This document shows positions 1 to 8,403 of a stretch of DNA of 64,000 bases, in pieces (positions within the stretch are counted from its first letter, which is position 1; every line of letters begins with the position of its first letter). The notes beneath the pieces are model-generated. The model saw only the letters and a program-made list of their open reading frames with translations, searched no databases and was not told where the DNA came from. Location: NCBI GenBank assembly GCA_963643505.1, contig CAVIKF010000002.1:1-64000 (forward strand), read 5' to 3'. The translations under genes and the position numbers were made by a program. The stretch comes from CAVEFW01 sp963643505 (GTDB lineage Bacteria; Actinomycetota; Coriobacteriia; Coriobacteriales; Eggerthellaceae).

Positions 1-1109
1 GCGGCACCGGAGGCCTTCATGCCCTCGATCTGGACGGCCTTGCCGGCCTCGTCGGCTGTGCGGCCGAGCACGTTTTCGTAGAGACGATCGACGAAGCCCT
101 CAATGAGCACCTGGGCAGGGTCGTGATTGTAGTGCCAGGTGGCATCGGTCAGGCAAGAGTTGTTGTCGCCTACCGAGACGCCCGCCCTGTCCGACTCCGA
201 GCCCGCGTAGTACACGTCGGCCAGGGACGTGCAGCCAGAGAAGGCCCACTCTCCGATCGAGGTCACGCCCTTGAGGATGGTGACCGAGGTCAGGGACGTG
301 CAGTGGTAGAAGGCGACGTAACCGATCGAGGTCACGCCCCCGGGGACGGAGTACGAGTCGCCGCTGCCGCCCGCGTACGCGACCAGCTCGCCGGCGGAGG
401 AGACGAGCTCGCGGCCCGTGGCGGTCCGGTAGGTGTCGTTACCCGGGTCGACAGAGAAGGAGGCCAGGGACCTGCAGTCAGCGAAGGCGCCGTAGCCGAT
501 CGAGGTCACGAAGGCGGGGATGGTGGCCGATGTCAGGGACGTGCAGCCGGAGAAGGCCCACTCTCCGATCGAGGTCACGGAGGCGGGGATGGTGGCCGAC
601 GCCAGGGACGTGCAGTCAAAGAAGGCGTCGTCGCCGATCGAGGTGACGGAGTCGGGGATGGTGACCGACGCCAGGGACCAGCAGCCGCGGAAGGCGCCGT
701 AGCCGATGGAGGTCACGCCCTTGGGGATGGACACCGAGGCCAGGGACTCGCAGCCATCGAAGGCGTAGTCGCCGATGGAGGTCACGCCCTCGGAGATGAC
801 GACGCGCTCGAGGGGAACGGAGCCGAGCCCTGCGGCCCTCCAGCCGGGGGTGTCATAGTCGCCTCCGGCCATCGCGCCCTCGCCGGAGACCGTGAGGGTC
901 TTGGTGTCTGCGTCGTAGGACCAGGTGAGGTCGTCCCCCCACGTCCCTGCATAGGAGGCCACCAGGGAGGACTCGAGCCGCCCCGCCACCTCCCCGCCCT
1001 CGGCGGTCGCGGGCTGCGCCCACGACGCCAGGGGCGCCACAGCCGCGACCGCGGCCAGCGCCAACGCGAGCAGGGCCTTCCTCGCCCCGCAGGCAGACCT
1101 TCCAAACAT
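1..1109 (-). CDS. BspA-like leucine-rich repeat surface protein with DUF4214 (partial, 3' end outside window)
   Basis: My translation of the minus strand from the ATG at 1109 gives 369 codons open to the window edge. GGGAGAGG sits just upstream as the ribosome site. The N-terminus (MFGRSACGARKALLALALAA) is a signal peptide. Residues about 95-300 are LRR_5/BspA repeats of the form VTSIGxxAFxGCxSLxSVTI, including one longer block with GRELVSS and LVAYAGGSG. A DUF4214-like start (DPAQVLIEGFVDRLYENVLG) follows near residue 325. It should be secreted or surface attached. The same architecture, GRELxS block included, occurs in the 1,157-residue protein at 55-58.5 kb, so the two are paralogues. The C-terminus is unseen. 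Substrate or partner unknown. Confidence 0.88.
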   Translation of the reverse strand, partial: MFGRSACGARKALLALALAAVAAVAPLASWAQPATAEGGEVAGRLESSLVASYAGTWGDDLTWSYDADTKTLTVSGEGAMAGGDYDTPGWRAAGLGSVPLERVVISEGVTSIGDYAFDGCESLASVSIPKGVTSIGYGAFRGCWSLASVTIPDSVTSIGDDAFFDCTSLASATIPASVTSIGEWAFSGCTSLTSATIPAFVTSIGYGAFADCRSLASFSVDPGNDTYRTATGRELVSSAGELVAYAGGSGDSYSVPGGVTSIGYVAFYHCTSLTSVTILKGVTSIGEWAFSGCTSLADVYYAGSESDRAGVSVGDNNSCLTDATWHYNHDPAQVLIEGFVDRLYENVLGRTADEAGKAVQIEGMKASGA

Positions 1110-1263
1110 CTTCCTCTCCCTTCTGATCGGGTGCGAGCAGTTACCGTTGATCCTGATTGTACACGACGTCGGGGAGGGGAAGAGCGGAAGCGGTTTTTTC
1201 GAAATTGAAGCAGAACGGACCCAAAATCGGACCCCGCAAACCGGACGCGGGGATCGGCTTCCA

Positions 1264-1315
1264 TGTGACAGGTGCCATTGTGACAGGCACCTGTCACATC
1301 CTGGCACCTGTCACA
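1264..1315. repeat. Three copies of a 13-bp repeat TGTGACAGGTGCC in inverted arrangement
   Basis: TGTGACAGGTGCC occurs at 1264-1276 on plus, and its complement GGCACCTGTCACA at 1286-1298 and 1303-1315. The first and second copies can pair into a hairpin. The same 13-mer recurs at 18756-18768. It lies in a 326-base stretch (1110-1435) between the BspA-like gene and the MFS gene in which I see no credible gene. It resembles a REP-type dispersed palindromic element, but no transposase is visible nearby. Confidence 0.7.
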
Positions 1316-1435
1316 TCCAGAATCGAGCTTCTAGCAATTCTGCCACCCGTATTCCACTAGGGAAAGATTACCCAGTGGCGAGCGAGGCCTTTTGGTATTT
1401 TAGTTCAGCTCCATGAACGAGAAGACGTATGAAGA

Positions 1436-2749
1436 CTACTCGACCTCGGACAAATCCTTGGTGGAGTGCTCGTGGCTCAAGATCATAGCGACAAGAGCGA
1501 TACAGGAAATGACGACCAGATAGATCGCAGGTGCCAATGTGGAGCCACTCGCCTCGATAAGCAGTGTACAGATCAAAGACGCCGTACCGCCAAAGATGGC
1601 GTTTGCGAGGTTGAACGAAAGCGCAAAGCCCGTATAGCGCACCTCAGTGGGGAATGTCTCCGTAAGATAGCTGGAAAGCGTACCGTCGTTGATGGTGAGG
1701 ATGAGGCAAAGGACGAGCTCGACAAAGAGAACGACGAAGAAATCCGCCGTGTTGAGCAACATGAACGCCGGCACCGTCAAGACGATGAACGCCAAACATG
1801 CGATGATAAGCATCTTCTTGCGGCCGAAGCGGTCGGAGAGCCAACCGCTCGCAAAGATAAACAGTACATATGCAACCAGGCTGATGTTGGTAGCCATGGT
1901 CGCAGGTCCCGCATCCATGCCAACCGCATCGGTCAGGTAAGTGGGCAAATAGGTCAAAACCGCATAGAACCCGACAGCGTTGAGCATACATGCGCCGAAA
2001 GAGATGACGAGCTTCTTGAGGTGTTTCGTGAACAAATCGCGAACAGGATGAAGCGTCTCACCGGGCTGGGCGGTCATTGCGTCTTGCATGGCCTGGTAAA
2101 TCGGGCTGTCCTCAAGCTTGGTACGGATGTAGTGAGCGATGAAGCCCAAAGGACCAGCCAAAAGGAACGGCACGCGCCAACCCCAGGACAGGATAGCATC
2201 CTCGGGAAGCATGAAATACATGAGAGCAACGAGGCCTGAACCCATAAGCAGACCGACCGACGTGGATGCAGGGACAAGCGAGCAATAGATGCCGCGCTTC
2301 TCCTTGGGAGCGTACTCCGCCAAAAACGTTGCAGCGCCAGCGTACTCGCCCGATGCGCTGAAGCCCTGGACGATGCGGCACACCAAAAGCAAAAGCGGCG
2401 CAACAAAACCGACCGTTGCAAACGTGGGCAAAAGGCCGATGCAGAACGTGGCGCCCGACATCAGGAAAATCGAAACGGAAAGCGTCCACTTACGCCCCTT
2501 CTTGTCGCCGAGGCTGCCCCACACGAACGCGCCGATGGGACGTGCGACGAACGAGATGGCGAAGACCGCGAACGTCATGATGAGGCCTGAAGTGTCACCG
2601 CTTGCAAAGAACACCGTTGCGATGATGGTGGCCAAATAGCTGTAGGACGCATAGTCGAACCACTCGATGAAGTTGCCTAAAAAGGAGCTGATAGCGACCT
2701 TGGTTACGGTCACCTGGCGCTCTGCCTGAGTTGCCGAATCCACTGCCAT
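1436..2749 (-). CDS. MFS transporter, metabolite:H+ symporter (MHS/ProP-like) family
   Basis: 437 residues with about 12 hydrophobic segments. GNFIEWFDY at 25-33 and the loop motif GSLGDKKGRK at 78-87 are hallmarks of the MHS branch of the major facilitator superfamily, which takes up organic acids or compatible solutes with protons. I chose the ATG at 2749 because GGAGG precedes it by 5 bases; an in-frame upstream ATG at 2785 falls inside an 18-bp palindrome and lacks a ribosome site. Substrate cannot be told from sequence. It is the last gene of the minus-strand series here. The upstream region holds a perfect palindrome and spaced direct repeats, so regulated expression is likely. Confidence 0.9.
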   Translation of the reverse strand: MAVDSATQAERQVTVTKVAISSFLGNFIEWFDYASYSYLATIIATVFFASGDTSGLIMTFAVFAISFVARPIGAFVWGSLGDKKGRKWTLSVSIFLMSGATFCIGLLPTFATVGFVAPLLLLVCRIVQGFSASGEYAGAATFLAEYAPKEKRGIYCSLVPASTSVGLLMGSGLVALMYFMLPEDAILSWGWRVPFLLAGPLGFIAHYIRTKLEDSPIYQAMQDAMTAQPGETLHPVRDLFTKHLKKLVISFGACMLNAVGFYAVLTYLPTYLTDAVGMDAGPATMATNISLVAYVLFIFASGWLSDRFGRKKMLIIACLAFIVLTVPAFMLLNTADFFVVLFVELVLCLILTINDGTLSSYLTETFPTEVRYTGFALSFNLANAIFGGTASLICTLLIEASGSTLAPAIYLVVISCIALVAMILSHEHSTKDLSEVE

Positions 2750-2775
2750 GTCCCCCTCCGATCTGGTCAGCGCGT

Positions 2776-2793
2776 TTGGCAACATGTTGCCAA
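2776..2793. promoter_or_regulatory. Perfect 18-bp palindrome upstream of MFS gene (operator candidate)
   Basis: TTGGCAACATGTTGCCAA is its own reverse complement. It lies 26 bases upstream of the chosen MFS start, between the AT-rich promoter region and the ribosome site, a typical repressor position. The cognate regulator is not recognisable in the window. Confidence 0.6.
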
Positions 2794-2886
2794 TGCGGGT
2801 GTACTAAAACGCGCTTATACTACCGCACCGCACACGAAACAGCGACAAAAATCTTGCTATTTGCTCAAAATTTCTTATATTTGGAA

Positions 2887-2962
2887 CGATTTTTGCAAAA
2901 TTATTGGCGATTTTTGCAATTTTATTCGTTTTTCCTAGTTGTTATTGCAAGTTGTTATTGCA
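2887..2962. repeat. AT-rich upstream region with helically spaced direct repeats
   Basis: CGATTTTTGCAA occurs exactly at 2887-2898 and 2908-2919, a 21-bp period (two DNA turns). A 13-bp unit AGTTGTTATTGCA is tandemly duplicated at 2937-2949 and 2950-2962. The block is much more AT-rich than its surroundings and lies upstream of the MFS gene and downstream of the DUF2064 gene. It could bind a dimeric regulator; no -35/-10 pair is convincing. Confidence 0.55.
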
Positions 2963-2977
2963 AGGACCCGGATGATC

Positions 2978-3853
2978 TCAAACTTGCTCCGGCTCAGAAC
3001 CGTCGATGGATGTACGAGGGTCATGCAAGTCGTTCGGCATAACGCGAACCTGACCCAACCCCATATCGACAAGCCATTGATGGGTGCGCCACGGCGCCGC
3101 GACGTCATCGTAGCGGGAGCAATAGCAAAGCGCCTCAACGAGCGTGATGTTGTGTTGAAGGTCCTGGATCGTATCCACGTCCGGGATCGGGGGAAGCCAA
3201 AGCGCCGGTAAACCCAAATCCTGGGCTTTTTGGATATAGGCGGGCAACACAGTGAGGCCATTGCGACAATAGTACACACCACTGTGATTGAAGTCGGTCT
3301 CGCGCGTCCATCCCACGGCGGAAACACCCATCTCCTGGTCGGGAGAGATCACGATTCCGCCTCGTTTCACGCCATCAAGGCGATGGAGCGCCTCGAAACC
3401 CACACGGACGTCCCTCTTTGTCAAAGCCGGCATATCCGCCCCCATGGACAAGACGCAGTCCGCCCCGTCGGCCCACGCCTTCTCAAACGAGCAGTTGTAA
3501 TGCTCGTCGAAACTGGCGCCCTCGTCGAAGATGACTTTGACTTCGCGGGGAAATCCCTGTTCAGCAAGGAGATTCTCCATCACAGAGACATTCGACTCAG
3601 GAACGGTGGACACAACGAGCTCATAGGTGTCGAGAACATCTGCCCCTAAGGCTTGAGCCTCCTTTGCCTCGCGCTCCAAGTCGTTCATGGCAAGGCAGAT
3701 GATTTCCACGACATCGAAAAGCATACAACGGTAGAGCGCGCACGCGTCCTCGGGAGCAAAGAGACCGTCCTTCAAGACCGTCAAACGCGTCTTGACCATG
3801 CCTTCCTCGGGCACCTTGCTAAACAAAATCAGGGTGTTTTTGCGCGCGCGCAT
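2978..3853 (-). CDS. DUF2064 / TIGR04282-type glycosyltransferase-like protein
   Basis: 291 residues. The N-terminal FSKVPEEGMVKTRL (about 11-24) and the downstream GADMPAL and SPDQEMG motifs match the DUF2064 family (rSAM/selenodomain-associated transferase 1), a GT-A-like nucleotidyl/glycosyl transferase fold. Known members are about 200 residues, so this one has extra sequence, mainly a helical insert around residues 45-90. Two ATGs are adjacent (3856, 3853); I chose 3853 because it is 6 bases from GGAGG. No radical-SAM partner is adjacent, and the acceptor is unknown. Confidence 0.78.
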   Translation of the reverse strand: MRARKNTLILFSKVPEEGMVKTRLTVLKDGLFAPEDACALYRCMLFDVVEIICLAMNDLEREAKEAQALGADVLDTYELVVSTVPESNVSVMENLLAEQGFPREVKVIFDEGASFDEHYNCSFEKAWADGADCVLSMGADMPALTKRDVRVGFEALHRLDGVKRGGIVISPDQEMGVSAVGWTRETDFNHSGVYYCRNGLTVLPAYIQKAQDLGLPALWLPPIPDVDTIQDLQHNITLVEALCYCSRYDDVAAPWRTHQWLVDMGLGQVRVMPNDLHDPRTSIDGSEPEQV

Positions 3854-3908
3854 CATCAACCTCCAAGACAACCAGGTGCCACAATATCGGGACCTGTCGG
3901 GACTATGC

Positions 3909-3943
3909 AAAAAAAACGAGCCTGGCGACAACTCACCAGGCTC
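3909..3943 (-). terminator. Rho-independent terminator downstream of htpG
   Basis: The arms GAGCCTGG (3918-3925) and CCAGGCTC (3936-3943) form an 8-bp stem. On the minus strand it is followed by a run of eight T (complement of 3909-3916). It ends the htpG transcript and separates it from the DUF2064 gene. Confidence 0.9.
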
Positions 3944-3972
3944 TAAAGTGTAGCGTACTTTTCGAGGGCAAC

Positions 3973-5886
3973 CTAAACCATCAGCTTGGAAACAGCGGTG
4001 GCAAACGCAATCGGGTCGTCGACAGGCAAGCCCTCCACCATCAGGCTTTGGTTGAGAAGCAGAGCGGCATATTCGCCCACCTTGTCCTTTTGCCCCAAGT
4101 CGGAAGCATTCTTCAGCGCCTCAAATACGGGGTGCTTTGCGTTGATCTCAAGAACACGCTTCAAATTGAACGCAGGCGCGCCAGGCATGGACTTCATAAC
4201 GCTCTCCATGCCGAAGGACATAGGACCGTCGGCGGTGATGCAGGCAGCCATATCCTTTTCAGACGTGAGACGCGTGGAGATGGCGACGCGCTCGACCTTG
4301 TCACCAAGGGCCTCCTTCATAGTCTCAAGCAACTCCTTGTTGTCCTCGGCCACCGTCTCGGCTTCTTTCTTCTCCTCCTCGGTGGAGACGTCGGTATCAG
4401 CGGCAGAGGCGTTCTTGATATCTTTCTCGGCATAGGTACCGAGCATGGTGAGACAGAAATCGTCGAGGGACTCCGAACCGAGAAGGACATCGTATCCGCG
4501 GTTCATGACGCCGACGACCGCCGGCATCTTCGCAACGCGCTCGAGGTCGTCGCCCGATGCGAAATAGATAGCCTCCTGGTCCTCGGGCATGGCGTCAACA
4601 TACTCACGCAGCGTGACGAGCTTGTCCTCCTTGGCGGAATGGAACATCAGGAAGTCCTCGATGACGTCACGGGCGGAACCGTAGCTGTGATAGATACCAA
4701 ACTTCAGGACATCGCCGAATTCGCCCCAGAAACCCTCAAAAGCCTCTCGGTCGGTCTTCAGGAGATTCTCGAGCTCGGCCTTGATCTTCTTCTCGATACG
4801 GCGAGCCATTGCCTTAAGTTGGCTGTTTTGCTGAAGGGTCTCGCGGCTGATGTTGAGAGTGAGGTCTTGGGAGTCGACAATGCCGCGAACGAAGTTGAAA
4901 TAGTCAGGCAAAAGCTCCTCGCAATGCTCCTGAATCATGACATTGCTGCTGAACAGTTGCGGGCCCTTCTTGTATTCACGGGCAAACAGGTTGTCCGGAG
5001 ACTTGGAGGGGATGAACAAAAGGACGTCGTAGTTGAGACTGCCTTCGGCGTGGAAGCTGATGGTACGCAGCGGATCGTTGACGTCATGGAACTCGCTCTT
5101 GTAGAACTGGGCATAATCCTCGTCGGAGACCTCAGACTTGGAGCGTTTCCAAATCGGAATCATGCTGTTGACCGTCTCGACCTCGGTGTAGTTCTCCCAT
5201 TCCGGCACATAGTCCTCACCAGCGTCCTCGGGCTTCGGCTTTTGACGAGAGTGGGTGACCTCCATGATGATGGGGTAGCGCACATAGTTGCTGTATTTCT
5301 TCACAAGCTCCTTGAGTTTGTAGTCGGTGAGATACGCATCGTAGTCTTCCTCGGCCGTATCCGGCTTAAGGTGGAGGATGACGTCTGTGCCATGCGTGTC
5401 ACGTTGGCTCGGCTCGATGGTGTACCCCTTGATGCCGTCGCTTTTCCACACCCATGCCTGATCATCGCCAAAGGCACGAGAGACAACCTCGACCTTCTCC
5501 GCGACCATGAAGCTGGAATAGAAGCCAACGCCGAACTGGCCGATGATGTCAACATCCCCACCCTGTTGGTCGGAATTCTCCGTCTTGAATTCCTGGGAAT
5601 CGGAATGAGCAATGGTGCCAAGATTGCGATCAAGTTGCTCTTGGGTCATGCCGATGCCGTTGTCTGAGATGGTGATTGTTCGGTCAACCTTGTCAAAATT
5701 GAGATGGATGGCAAGGGTGTTCGAATCGACAGAGACAGACTTGTCGGTCAAGCTGCGAAAATGGAGTTTGTCAATCGCATCGGAAGCGTTGCTGATCAAC
5801 TCGCGAAGAAAAATCTCCTTGTTGGTGTAGATGCTGTTGATCATGAGGTCGAGCAGCTTTTGGCTCTCTGTTTTGAACTTTTTCAT
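3973..5886 (-). CDS. htpG: Molecular chaperone HtpG (Hsp90 family)
   Basis: 637 residues, full length for bacterial Hsp90. The GHKL ATPase motifs are all present: ELISNASDAIDK (29-40), SDNGIGM (74-80) and GQFGVGF (116-122), followed by the middle and C-terminal dimerisation domains. It is a cytosolic ATP-dependent chaperone for late folding of client proteins. The start at 5886 has AAGGAGAG four bases upstream; a longer in-frame start 11 codons up is unlikely. It is monocistronic, with its own consensus promoter and CIRCE element upstream and a strong terminator downstream. HrcA control is therefore expected, unlike B. subtilis htpG, which is HrcA-independent. Confidence 0.98.
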   Translation of the reverse strand: MKKFKTESQKLLDLMINSIYTNKEIFLRELISNASDAIDKLHFRSLTDKSVSVDSNTLAIHLNFDKVDRTITISDNGIGMTQEQLDRNLGTIAHSDSQEFKTENSDQQGGDVDIIGQFGVGFYSSFMVAEKVEVVSRAFGDDQAWVWKSDGIKGYTIEPSQRDTHGTDVILHLKPDTAEEDYDAYLTDYKLKELVKKYSNYVRYPIIMEVTHSRQKPKPEDAGEDYVPEWENYTEVETVNSMIPIWKRSKSEVSDEDYAQFYKSEFHDVNDPLRTISFHAEGSLNYDVLLFIPSKSPDNLFAREYKKGPQLFSSNVMIQEHCEELLPDYFNFVRGIVDSQDLTLNISRETLQQNSQLKAMARRIEKKIKAELENLLKTDREAFEGFWGEFGDVLKFGIYHSYGSARDVIEDFLMFHSAKEDKLVTLREYVDAMPEDQEAIYFASGDDLERVAKMPAVVGVMNRGYDVLLGSESLDDFCLTMLGTYAEKDIKNASAADTDVSTEEEKKEAETVAEDNKELLETMKEALGDKVERVAISTRLTSEKDMAACITADGPMSFGMESVMKSMPGAPAFNLKRVLEINAKHPVFEALKNASDLGQKDKVGEYAALLLNQSLMVEGLPVDDPIAFATAVSKLMV

Positions 5887-5957
5887 TGTTCTCTCCTTGT
5901 ACGTACGCTCTATGTGCATCTTTTTGATACCAATATCAGCGAGGTCGTAGGCCTGTT

Positions 5958-5984
5958 TTAGCAGTCAAACCCCTCGAGTGCTAA
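5958..5984. promoter_or_regulatory. CIRCE operator (HrcA-binding site) of htpG
   Basis: TTAGCAGTC (5958-5966), nine bases, then GAGTGCTAA (5976-5984). The CIRCE consensus is TTAGCACTC-N9-GAGTGCTAA, so there is a single mismatch. It lies between the htpG -10 box and the htpG start codon, at about +7 to +33 of the expected transcript. Confidence 0.93.
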
Positions 5985-5990
5985 CAAGAG

Positions 5991-6018
5991 ATTGTAGCCC
6001 TGGCTACCTTAATGTCAA
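5991..6018 (-). promoter_or_regulatory. Sigma-70-type promoter of htpG
   Basis: On the minus strand TTGACA (6013-6018), a 16-bp spacer and TACAAT (5991-5996). The -35 is perfect and the -10 is 5/6. CIRCE begins seven bases past the -10. Confidence 0.85.
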
Positions 6019-6070
6019 GCCGCACGACACGATATTGACCACCAACTCCAATGCACAATCACAATCGGTC

Positions 6071-6099
6071 TCGACCTCGAGAAGGTTTTGCGCTATAGT
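6071..6099 (+). promoter_or_regulatory. Probable promoter of tRNA-Leu(CAA)
   Basis: TCGACC (6071-6076), a 17-bp spacer and TATAGT (6094-6099), with the tRNA 5' end 12 bases further on. Confidence 0.55.
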
Positions 6100-6111
6100 A
6101 TGTTCTCGCTT

Positions 6112-6195
6112 GCCCGGGTGATGGAACGGCAGACATGTCGGTCTCAAAAACCGATGCCGAAAGGCGTGTGGGTTCGAATCCCACCCCGGGCACCA
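6112..6195 (+). tRNA. tRNA-Leu (anticodon CAA)
   Basis: The acceptor arms GCCCGGG (6112-6118) and CCCGGGC (6185-6191) pair fully, with discriminator A and an encoded CCA (6193-6195). The anticodon stem TCGGT/ACCGA encloses the loop CTCAAAA, giving anticodon CAA (reads UUG). A long variable arm (TGCCGAAAGGCGT) marks a class II tRNA, and GGTTCGAATCC is the T-loop. 84 nt in total. Confidence 0.96.
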
Positions 6196-6206
6196 TTTAC
6201 TAACCG

Positions 6207-6233
6207 AGTCCGCTTTGATGCGGACTATTTTTT
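6207..6233 (+). terminator. Rho-independent terminator after tRNA-Leu(CAA)
   Basis: AGTCCGC (6207-6213), a 6-base loop and GCGGACT (6220-6226), followed by ATTTTTT. Confidence 0.88.
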
Positions 6234-6336
6234 GCCCTCGTGGCACTTGTGGGCCCTCGTGACGCGCACAGGAGCGCACAAGATTCAAGGGATAAGGCAA
6301 AAAGCGAAATCCTTCGCTAAATCGAGCACCCAATCG

Positions 6337-6435
6337 GGCCGCAAACGAGGGGACCTGGACAAACCCCGCTCCTCCTAAACCCTTCAAACCGCCCAATCCA
6401 AGCAGGCCGCAAGCGAGGGGACTTGGGCGAACTCC
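6337..6435. repeat. Imperfect 31-bp direct repeat, two copies
   Basis: 6337-6367 and 6405-6435 match at 26 of 31 positions, sharing GGCCGCAA.CGAGGGGAC. They sit in the 307-base gap between the tRNA and the aldolase gene, which otherwise holds only two terminators. No coding sequence is supported there. Confidence 0.5.
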
Positions 6436-6443
6436 CTCGCAAC

Positions 6444-6476
6444 AAAAAGACCCGGAACGGAGATCCATTCCGGGTC
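6444..6476 (-). terminator. Terminator of the aldolase gene
   Basis: GACCCGGAA (6449-6457) and TTCCGGGTC (6468-6476) form a 9-bp stem. On the minus strand it is followed by TTTTT (complement of 6444-6448). A-rich sequence on the other side may make it weakly bidirectional. Confidence 0.88.
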
Positions 6477-6503
6477 CAAAAATCTGACGAACAGACGAGC
6501 AGA

Positions 6504-7442
6504 TTAGATTGCAAACTCCTTCTCGCCGTTGAAGACTGCGAGGGCGTCCTCGACAGAATAGTCAGCAAGGGTAATGGCGCTGATGGCCTTGGTCAAGCGC
6601 ACAGCTTCCTCGGTGGAACGCATATGGATATTGCGACCCGTTGCATTGCCGCAAGCGCCACCGATATGAATCTGGTCATGCAATTGCTGCAGGAATGCTT
6701 TGGGATCGGCTTTGGAGCCACCAGCGCAAACAAGACCGGTACGGCCCGCAGCCTTGGCAGCCACAGCGAGATTCTCAGCGGAGGTTCGTCCATTGCCGTC
6801 CGTCGGAGGATTGACCTTGACGAAGTCGGCGCCGAGGCACAAAGCAACACCTGCAGCTCCCGCAATCAGGTCGGGGTCCTTTTCAGCGGTGACCGCCTTG
6901 CCGCGAGGATAGATCCACAAAACAACGATAAGGCCTTGGGCATGAGCCTCGGCAATGAGCTCGCCAGCTTCAGCAAGCATGGTGGACTCATACTCGGAGC
7001 CCAGATAGATCGTATAGCCAAGACCGACGATGTTAACACCGGCGTCACGCATCGCGAGAACAGCGTCAAGGCTGGTCAGTTGGGGAGAATAGGGATCCTC
7101 TTGGGCGGTCTTGACCAAGTTGGTCTTGGAGTTCATCTTGACCAGGTAGTTGATCTCCGGATAATCGGCAGCGTATTGGGCGATAAGGCCGCGCTGGCCA
7201 GCAAGGACGCCACAAATACCCTGAGACCCAATCTGGAACAGATGCTCAGGTTCTGCATCCTCGGGGTGGATGCCCTCGCCGTAGAAGTCCTTATTGAGAT
7301 GCTCGACCTTTTGATCGCATGCGAACAGCATCAAGCGGCCGGTGCCACGAGTTGCCTTCATGTAGTTGTCGACGTAGATCTCGCGAGACTCCGGCATGAC
7401 ATCAGCCGGAATGCGGACCTGCTCACGGGTAATCTGGGGCAT
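6504..7442 (-). CDS. Class I (DhnA/FbaB-type) fructose-bisphosphate aldolase
   Basis: 312 residues of the DeoC/LacD/DhnA aldolase superfamily. ACDQKVEH is at 41-48, the IYPRG motif at 177-181, and K209 in ADFVKVNPP is where the Schiff-base lysine is expected (inference). It should interconvert fructose 1,6-bisphosphate with glyceraldehyde 3-phosphate and dihydroxyacetone phosphate in glycolysis and gluconeogenesis, independently of metal. The ATG at 7442 has GGAAGG about 8 bases upstream; the longer frame from 7496 lacks a ribosome site. It is a single-gene unit with its own terminator. A closely related transaldolase-like specificity cannot be excluded. Confidence 0.87.
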   Translation of the reverse strand: MPQITREQVRIPADVMPESREIYVDNYMKATRGTGRLMLFACDQKVEHLNKDFYGEGIHPEDAEPEHLFQIGSQGICGVLAGQRGLIAQYAADYPEINYLVKMNSKTNLVKTAQEDPYSPQLTSLDAVLAMRDAGVNIVGLGYTIYLGSEYESTMLAEAGELIAEAHAQGLIVVLWIYPRGKAVTAEKDPDLIAGAAGVALCLGADFVKVNPPTDGNGRTSAENLAVAAKAAGRTGLVCAGGSKADPKAFLQQLHDQIHIGGACGNATGRNIHMRSTEEAVRLTKAISAITLADYSVEDALAVFNGEKEFAI

Positions 7443-7578
7443 AGTAGCTTCCTTCCATTCGATGGTTAGATGTGATCGCACCACTCGTGTAACCACAAAG
7501 TTCTTTCATTCTAGCAAACACTCGCCTACAAGCAGCCCTTTCAGGCAAAACGAGATGCCAGACGGCACAAAAGCTTTG

Positions 7579-8376
7579 TCAGTCGTCCTCGTTGCGAGCC
7601 TTTTCAAACTCCTCTTTGAACGCAGAGAACATCCCGCTGGCACGGCCGAGCTGGCGACCCGTTGCAAACAACGCCTTCTCCGCAACCTCACCAGCTTTTT
7701 CTGTCGCTTCGTCAACCTTAGGTTGGGCCTTCTTTTTCACAACGCGGACCTTTGCGCGAGTAACGGCTGCGGAGGCGCCAGCTTTCTCTGCGAGACCGCC
7801 CTTAGTCTTTTCGCCCTTCACTTCGTCCGACACAAGGATGGCTCCAAGCATTGGCTCTTCATCCCACTCGCCGTCCTCTGTCGCAACCGCATGTCCTAAG
7901 CCCTTCTTGAAACCGCGAATCTCGGTGGCAGAAACGACACGTCGTCCGAGAAGTGCGTCCTTCGTCAGGCTGCCTTCATCAAGGGTCACCTCGATCACAG
8001 CGCCGGTTTCGAATTCGAACGAGATATCGCCAACGAAGCCGAGGGTCTCCCCGTCTTCGCACACAACCGGCATACCGCGCCAAATGACGCACTCGTCGAG
8101 ATCGACCCCGAGAGCCTTCTCGGCCGCCCGATCGGTGGCATCGGCGCAATCGGCAATCTCAACCCAGCCCTCATCGTTGAGGGAAAAGGCGCCGAGCCGC
8201 ACAAAAACATCCTTGCGGTGAAACATCATTGCAGCGTCTGGACGCCTCACCAACATTCCGACTACACGTTTTTCGCTGGGATGAAAAACGAAGCTGCGCA
8301 CCTTACCAACCTTGCGCAGCTTCTCCTTTTTTGTCACCTCAACAACACGCTTGCCCTGCAAGTCGCTTGTCAACAT
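7579..8376 (-). CDS. PRC-barrel domain protein
   Basis: 265 residues. Two PRC-barrel-like beta domains are seen: residues about 1-75 (LQGKRVVEVTKKEKLRKVGK...) and about 90-165 (WRGMPVVCEDGETLGFVGD). A charged Ala/Lys-rich tail (about 195-265) follows, with predicted helices. PRC barrels bind RNA or proteins or act as assembly modules (RimM, photosynthetic reaction centre H subunit); the specific role here is unknown. AAAGGA lies 7 bases before the ATG. It is followed downstream by the aldolase and preceded by the YtxH-like gene on the same strand with a 27-base gap, suggesting a two-gene unit. Confidence 0.75.
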   Translation of the reverse strand: MLTSDLQGKRVVEVTKKEKLRKVGKVRSFVFHPSEKRVVGMLVRRPDAAMMFHRKDVFVRLGAFSLNDEGWVEIADCADATDRAAEKALGVDLDECVIWRGMPVVCEDGETLGFVGDISFEFETGAVIEVTLDEGSLTKDALLGRRVVSATEIRGFKKGLGHAVATEDGEWDEEPMLGAILVSDEVKGEKTKGGLAEKAGASAAVTRAKVRVVKKKAQPKVDEATEKAGEVAEKALFATGRQLGRASGMFSAFKEEFEKARNEDD

Positions 8377-8403
8377 GGTGCATTCCTTTTCGTGTGAATC
8401 GAA

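Noticed and set aside
123..1208. 361-codon plus-strand frame
   Set aside because: It is the antisense of the BspA-like gene; its composition (GDG/RGQGR repeats) is the mirror of the LRR repeats and it lacks a ribosome site.
4048..5667. 539-codon plus-strand frame opposite htpG
   Set aside because: Fully antisense to a certain gene with strong codon bias; no ribosome site.
6004..6468. 154-codon minus frame
   Set aside because: Runs across tRNA-Leu and its terminator.
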